This document shows, piece by piece, positions 5,724-9,555 of a DNA stretch of 9,555 nt (its first letter is position 1; every line of letters starts with the position of its first letter). Location: contig CAZVAO010000088.1 of assembly GCA_964625175.1 (NCBI GenBank), positions 1 through 9,555 on the forward strand. Reading direction: 5' to 3'. The notes below the pieces were generated by a model. The model did no database searches. It was not told where the DNA came from and was given only the letters and a program-made list of their open reading frames with translations. The position numbers and the translations under genes were made by a program. Origin of the DNA: CAZVAO01 sp964625175. Lineage in GTDB: Bacteria > Bacillota > UBA994 > PWPR01.

Positions 5724-6902
5724 ATGAATAATAGAAATGGACAATTCGGACAATTCGGCGGTTCCTATGTCCCGCCACAACTTCAACCCGTACTTGATGA
5801 GGTCGCTGAAGCTTTTTACCACTACATTGATGATAAAGACTTCCAAGCAGAGCTCAAGTATTATCAGAAACACTATATTGGCAGAGCAAACCCCCTCTAC
5901 TTTGCCAAGAACCTATCAGAAAAAGTGGGCGGCGCAAAAATTTACCTAAAAAGAGAAGATCTTAACCACACCGGAGCTCATAAAATCAATAATACCATCG
6001 GGCAAGTCCTACTCGCTAAGCGCATGGGTAAAAAGCGCATTATTGCTGAAACGGGTGCGGGACAACATGGTGTTGCAACAGCAACCGTTTGTGCCCTTTT
6101 TAACATCGATTGCACCATCTATATGGGGGCAGTCGATATGGCCCGCCAAAGTCTCAACGTTTTCAAAATGAAACTACTCGGTGCCAAAGTCGTACCTGCT
6201 ACAGCTGGGCGTCAGACACTTAAAGACGCGGTCGATGCTGCACTAGGTGATCTGATGGTGAATTATGAAAACACCTTCTATTTACTGGGTTCTGCCGTAG
6301 GTCCTCACCCTTATCCCTTAATGGTTCGCGAATTCCAAAGTATCATTGGACAAGAGGCCCGCGCTCAAATTCTGGAACAGGAAGGCCGCTTACCTGACTA
6401 CCTCGTCGCCTGTGTCGGCGGTGGCTCTAATGCCATTGGCTTGTTCCATGCTTTCCACGATGATGAGAATATCAATATTATCGGCGTCGAACCAGCCGGC
6501 AAGGGTCTTGATACCAATGAACACGCCGCTTCCATTACAAAAGGTACCGTTGGCATTATCCACGGATTTAAATGCTATACAATTCAAGATGAGGATGGAA
6601 ATCCCCTGCCTGTTCACTCCATCGCTGCGGGCTTAGATTATCCAGGAGTCGGACCAGAGCACTGCTTCTATAAGGACACCCTACACGCGAGCTATGATTC
6701 TGTAACGGATAACGAGGCGCTTGCGGCTTTCCAAGTCCTCAGTAAAGCGGAAGGCATCATTCCTGCTCTAGAGAGTGCGCATGCCGTTGCCTATGCTATG
6801 AAGCTCGCTGAAACGCTTGCACCGGATAAAATCATCCTCGTGAATTTATCGGGACGCGGTGATAAAGACATGATTCAAATTCAAGAAATGCTTGATTTAT
6901 AA
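5724..6902 (+). CDS. trpB: Tryptophan synthase beta subunit
   Basis: TrpB condenses indole with L-serine, using pyridoxal phosphate, to give L-tryptophan in the cytoplasm, normally in complex with TrpA, which supplies indole. The product is 392 residues, normal length for a classical TrpB. The landmarks fall at their usual numbers: Lys87 of HTGAHKIN forms the Schiff base, Glu109 in AETGAGQHG is the catalytic acid, GGGSN (232-236) binds the cofactor phosphate, Asp305 lies in GLDYPGVGP, and NLSGRGDKD is near the C-terminus. The conserved N-terminal GGxYVP is present, though followed by PQ rather than the common E. It stands alone behind a tryptophan-type T-box; no trpA, trpC or trpF follows, and a palindromic terminator lies about 130 nt downstream. 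It may use TrpA encoded elsewhere or salvage external indole. Confidence 0.97.
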   Translation: MNNRNGQFGQFGGSYVPPQLQPVLDEVAEAFYHYIDDKDFQAELKYYQKHYIGRANPLYFAKNLSEKVGGAKIYLKREDLNHTGAHKINNTIGQVLLAKRMGKKRIIAETGAGQHGVATATVCALFNIDCTIYMGAVDMARQSLNVFKMKLLGAKVVPATAGRQTLKDAVDAALGDLMVNYENTFYLLGSAVGPHPYPLMVREFQSIIGQEARAQILEQEGRLPDYLVACVGGGSNAIGLFHAFHDDENINIIGVEPAGKGLDTNEHAASITKGTVGIIHGFKCYTIQDEDGNPLPVHSIAAGLDYPGVGPEHCFYKDTLHASYDSVTDNEALAAFQVLSKAEGIIPALESAHAVAYAMKLAETLAPDKIILVNLSGRGDKDMIQIQEMLDL

Positions 6903-7032
6903 TTCCCACAGAGAGCCTTGTGCCATTCCTGTGTAATCAATCACTAATTCTTTGATAAGCAGACAATGCATGTTCAAGTCAACGTTCTTTATTTAGATCG
7001 TCTTATTGTAATACCGTGAGGTACTTTTCTTT
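6903..7032 (+). other. trpB 3' untranslated region
   Basis: About 130 nt between the trpB stop and the terminator palindrome. I find no open frame with a ribosome binding site and no recognisable remnant of trpA or another gene. Confidence 0.5.
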
Positions 7033-7076
7033 AAAAAGCCTTTACCCGCATCAATTGATGCGGGTAAAGGCTTTTT
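7033..7076. terminator. Bidirectional terminator between trpB and the zincin gene
   Basis: A perfect 44-nt palindrome: AAAAAGCCTTTACCCGCATC, then its exact reverse complement, with AATT at the centre. Either strand gives a GC-containing stem followed by TTTTT, so it can end both the rightward trpB transcript and the leftward GNAT/zincin transcript, whose stop codon is only 13 nt away. The convergent arrangement of the flanking genes fits. Confidence 0.93.
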
Positions 7077-7089
7077 ACGTATTAGTCCT

Positions 7090-8013
7090 TTATTCGTCAG
7101 GATCCATTTCGACTTCTGGGAATGGTTCTACGAACCATGGGTTATGCCTAAGGTACCTATTTGTAAAGATCTCTATTGGCATCTGTGCCGCGCTGCGAAC
7201 CGCTTCAAAGCCTTCCTCCTGCTCAATCCGAGCAAAGAGATCATAGCCTAAACGATGCACCAGTCGTTCCCCATTAAAGATGAGCTCAAGTAGCTCACCA
7301 GGTTTGGCACCAAATTGAATTTGTTTGATAAGGTTATGGTAATTCTCCAAGTAATATTGCAAACGTTCCGGGCTCGTTGCATAATCTTGAGTCGTAGGAA
7401 AGGGTCCACTTCGCAGGTTTCTCTCTTTGCGATAGCCGGCTGCAGCTATTAAGCCAACGCCTTCATACTGAATCAAATACTCGGCAAATCGAAGAACAGT
7501 CTGGGCATCAATCAGCGACCCAAACGAAACTGGCCGCGAAATAATTTGCTCAAATACGGTGTGAGTTGCTTCATGAATAGCAAGCGCTATAAATTCATCA
7601 GAATCCTCTAAAAACAAAGTATTGTTGAGATTTAGGCAGATTGTCTGATTAACACCGATTCCGATATCATAGCCAATTACTGGGCATAATATGGTCTGAC
7701 TCAAATCGCAAGATGGAAAGAGTCGTTTCACTTCTCTTTCAACAACTTCAATGAGCTCAGGCCAGATGAGCGGAAGCTGACCAACGAAATCCAGAATAGA
7801 CTGTAAGTTTTGCTTTAAATTGCGCAAGCCATATCCAGCATACTCTGCCCCCTTAAGAGCATCTTTAATTTGGGCGATCTCAAACACATTGCTCGTCTGC
7901 GTTGCATGCTTCTGAATGGCTTGCATGCCTCTGCACGTTGCTAATTCCTCAAGTTGTGCATGACCTGCTAAATGATTTTGGAAAATATCGATATATTCCG
8001 TATCGACAAACAT
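7090..8013 (-). CDS. Putative HExxH zinc-dependent peptidase, uncharacterised
   Basis: I do not recognise this 307-residue protein by name. The clearest clue is HEATH at 147-151 (in AIHEATHTVF), an HExxH zinc-binding motif on a likely helix with Glu148 as the general base. Glu184 in IQYEG, 33 residues later in a helical stretch, could be the third ligand, as in gluzincins. The N-terminal 110 residues look mostly helical and the C-terminus is acidic (EVEMDPDE). No signal peptide or membrane segment is seen, so it should act in the cytoplasm. Its ATG shares one base with the stop of the upstream GNAT gene (TAATG), and only a weak, distant GGAG precedes it, so translation is probably coupled. 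It could belong to one of the predicted zinc-peptidase families of unknown function. Peptidase activity is inferred from the motif only. Confidence 0.8.
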   Translation of the reverse strand: MFVDTEYIDIFQNHLAGHAQLEELATCRGMQAIQKHATQTSNVFEIAQIKDALKGAEYAGYGLRNLKQNLQSILDFVGQLPLIWPELIEVVEREVKRLFPSCDLSQTILCPVIGYDIGIGVNQTICLNLNNTLFLEDSDEFIALAIHEATHTVFEQIISRPVSFGSLIDAQTVLRFAEYLIQYEGVGLIAAAGYRKERNLRSGPFPTTQDYATSPERLQYYLENYHNLIKQIQFGAKPGELLELIFNGERLVHRLGYDLFARIEQEEGFEAVRSAAQMPIEIFTNRYLRHNPWFVEPFPEVEMDPDE

Positions 8014-8849
8014 TATCTAGCAGTCTCCATCACAATACAGTCGCGCTTTTGAGTAACAAACCCATGGTCTTCTAACTCTTTTTGAACCTCAGCAAGGAAT
8101 GGTGGAAACATAATGCTTATTTTGTTAACGCCCCAATCGTGAGCCTTTGCAACGGCAAAGTCAATACATTTCTCACAATCGCCAAGGTATACACCGATAT
8201 TCAACCCACGTTCTGGCATAAAACGAGCACCTGCTACAACGTAACTGTCAAATTGCTCACTATAATAGACCATATGATCGCGCACTAGGCCACGGGCCAA
8301 AGCATCATTGATGCGATAGAAGGTGCGGTTGAGAACCATGTAGCCTGCCCAACGCTCTTTAATTTGGTCGAAAAATGCAACTGACTCATCCTCATTGAGT
8401 TCTCTGAAATCATATGAGTTACCAGCCATCTCAGGAGTAACTGCTAAATCAGAACCGCGATAGCTTCCACCTAGATAGAATCCATGAATATGGGCGAGCC
8501 CCGCACTCGCTGCATTCGTGAGTCCAGTATACATGCGAACAGCAGGAACACCCAAACGCTTTGCTTGCGCCATATAGGCCTGATAAATTTGTTTCCCAGC
8601 CCCCATACCTTGATAATCTTTGTCTACACGTAAAGCCTCCAGCCAGGCAGATCCGTCATAAAGAATTGAAAACTTGCCAACACCTACGATTCTACCATCA
8701 AGCTCAGCGACGTAGAGCGGTGCGTCGTCATCACTTGTAAAATCATCCCACAACCTCTCCAAATATCTGAGATTTGGGGTAGATTGACCCTCTGCATATA
8801 TGACCCCTGCCTTATCAGATTGAACTGCTTTGCGAACTGTGATTGTCAT
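8013..8849 (-). CDS. GNAT-family N-acetyltransferase, probably two-domain
   Basis: The 278-residue product begins with a clear GNAT fold: acceptor-side helices (about 8-40), a beta hairpin with YVAELDGRIVGVGKF (46-60), and the acetyl-CoA loop QGMGAG at 80-85 after LEALRVDKDY. Then come a helix, the VRMYTG strand and the HGF turn (about 122-124). GNAT enzymes move an acetyl group from acetyl-CoA to an amine on a small molecule, peptide or protein; the substrate is not evident. The C-terminal half (about 145-278) ends in segments such as KISIMFPPFLAEVQKEL and HGFV, and may be a second, degenerate GNAT domain lacking the acetyl-CoA loop. The start is supported by GGAGG seven bases before the ATG. 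It is the first gene of a pair, its TAA overlapping the ATG of the putative zinc peptidase. Confidence 0.88.
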   Translation of the reverse strand: MTITVRKAVQSDKAGVIYAEGQSTPNLRYLERLWDDFTSDDDAPLYVAELDGRIVGVGKFSILYDGSAWLEALRVDKDYQGMGAGKQIYQAYMAQAKRLGVPAVRMYTGLTNAASAGLAHIHGFYLGGSYRGSDLAVTPEMAGNSYDFRELNEDESVAFFDQIKERWAGYMVLNRTFYRINDALARGLVRDHMVYYSEQFDSYVVAGARFMPERGLNIGVYLGDCEKCIDFAVAKAHDWGVNKISIMFPPFLAEVQKELEDHGFVTQKRDCIVMETAR

Positions 8850-9052
8850 AGTGTATCCTCCATTCTATTCTCTATTTATTTGCTATTAATGCATATTTTC
8901 CTGCAACCCATTCAATAATTATTTTATTTAGATAAACTAAAGGAATTAACTCACCTTCTATAGAAAGTATCCCATATGCTAAATTGCAGATGTTAATCTA
9001 CTCTCTAACTTAGGTGTCCGTAATGTGTGATCAAAGGGGAAGGTAAAACACG
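8850..9052. other. Divergent intergenic region between the GNAT and M81 genes
   Basis: About 200 nt, A+T-rich, that must hold the promoters of both flanking units. I could not find a convincing -35/-10 pair in either direction. A 10-bp palindrome TTCTATAGAA lies at 8956-8965 near the middle and might be a regulator site, though a palindrome this short can occur by chance. Confidence 0.5.
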
Positions 9053-9076
9053 ATGACTTCCCAGAAAGGATCTGAA

Positions 9077-9555
9077 ATGAACAAGCGAATAGCTATCGGC
9101 ATGATTAGCCATGAGACCAATGTTTTTTCACCAATCCCTACTCCTCTACAAGCCTGGAAAGATCGCTCCTATTATGTTGGAGATGAAATCTTGGAAAAGT
9201 TTGCAGGCACAAAGTCGCAAATAGGTGCCTATATTGCCTCCGCCCAGAAGTATGGCTGGGAAATTATCCCCACCATTGCTGCGAGTGCAACGCCCTCAGC
9301 CCCCACCGATGCCATTACTTACAGTCACCTCAAAGAACTTCTACTCGGGCCTATTGCGGCGCACAATCCCGACGCCGTACTTCTCTTTGTCCACGGAGCC
9401 ATGATTGCTGAAGGCGTCATCGACCCCGAAGGAGATTTAGCAGAGTCTATTAAATGTCTAATTGGCAATCGTCCCTTACTTTTGGCAATGGACCTGCACG
9501 GTAATGTTACGGAAAACATGAGCCGCAATTGTGATGGCGTCTTTGCCTTTGATAC
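9077..9555 (+). CDS. M81 family metallopeptidase (MlrC-like), N-terminal part
   Basis: The gene runs off the right edge; 159 complete codons are visible of a family that is usually near 480-500 residues. It opens MNKRIAIGMISHETNVFSP, the typical start of the M81/MlrC family, with SHETN at 11-15, HGAM at 106-109 and DLHGN at 139-143. The Asp and His of the last motif are proposed metal ligands. MlrC was described as degrading linearised microcystin in sphingomonads; in other bacteria the family probably hydrolyses amide bonds of other small peptides or amino-acid derivatives, substrate unknown. The start at 9077 has AAAGGA six bases upstream and matches the family's N-terminus. An in-frame ATG at 9053, preceded by AAGGGGAAGG, would add eight residues and cannot be excluded. 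It is transcribed divergently from the GNAT/zincin pair. Confidence 0.92.
   Translation, partial: MNKRIAIGMISHETNVFSPIPTPLQAWKDRSYYVGDEILEKFAGTKSQIGAYIASAQKYGWEIIPTIAASATPSAPTDAITYSHLKELLLGPIAAHNPDAVLLFVHGAMIAEGVIDPEGDLAESIKCLIGNRPLLLAMDLHGNVTENMSRNCDGVFAFD

Noticed and set aside
6346..6636. Open frames overlapping trpB on both strands
   Set aside because: trpB is unmistakable across this span and the alternatives show no family features.
6903..7032. Remnant of trpA after trpB
   Set aside because: No frame here resembles TrpA and the stretch is only about 130 nt before the terminator.
8956..8965. TTCTATAGAA as an operator for the divergent genes
   Set aside because: A 10-bp palindrome in A+T-rich DNA is too short to claim without a second copy or conservation.
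9325..9528. Minus-strand 67-codon frame inside the M81 gene
   Set aside because: The plus strand here carries the HGAM and DLHGN motifs of M81; the antisense frame has no support.

Overview
The window reads as ordinary chromosome of a low-to-moderate G+C Gram-positive (Firmicutes-type) bacterium. The basis is strong GGAGG-type ribosome binding sites, a canonical T-box leader in front of a tryptophan gene, and hairpin-plus-T-run terminators. The several intracellular peptidases would suit an anaerobe that uses peptides, but that is inference. I cannot name the species. I found no tRNA, rRNA, CRISPR array, transposase or phage gene.

Layout: (1) 1-231 has no gene and carries diverged repeat units. 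(2) 4329-271, minus strand: two tandem cytoplasmic S9 (prolyl-oligopeptidase superfamily, acylaminoacyl-peptidase-like) serine peptidases separated by 30 nt. They form one probable operon closed by a GNRA-loop terminator at 232-256. A 16-bp inverted repeat flanks the likely promoter region of this operon. (3) 4345-4696 has no gene and holds a minus-strand terminator. (4) 5179-4697, minus strand: a small HD-domain phosphohydrolase. (5) Diverging from it, a sigma-A-type promoter drives a T-box leader whose features fit tRNA-Trp, followed by trpB (5724-6902). No trpA or other trp gene is next to trpB. (6) A perfect 44-nt palindrome (7033-7076) ends trpB and, from the other side, a minus-strand pair: a GNAT acetyltransferase (8849-8013) whose stop overlaps the start of a putative HExxH zinc peptidase (8013-7090) in a TAATG junction. 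(7) On the plus strand, the N-terminal part of an M81 (MlrC-like) metallopeptidase starts near 9077 and runs off the right end.

Together the genes suggest amino-acid and peptide economy: intracellular peptidases (two S9, one M81, one probable zincin) beside a tryptophan-starvation-responsive tryptophan synthase beta subunit. The least explained parts are the GNAT/zincin pair, the small ORFs between the T-box terminator and trpB, the inverted repeat upstream of the S9 operon, and the repeat-rich left edge. I see no clear evidence of a wholly new system.
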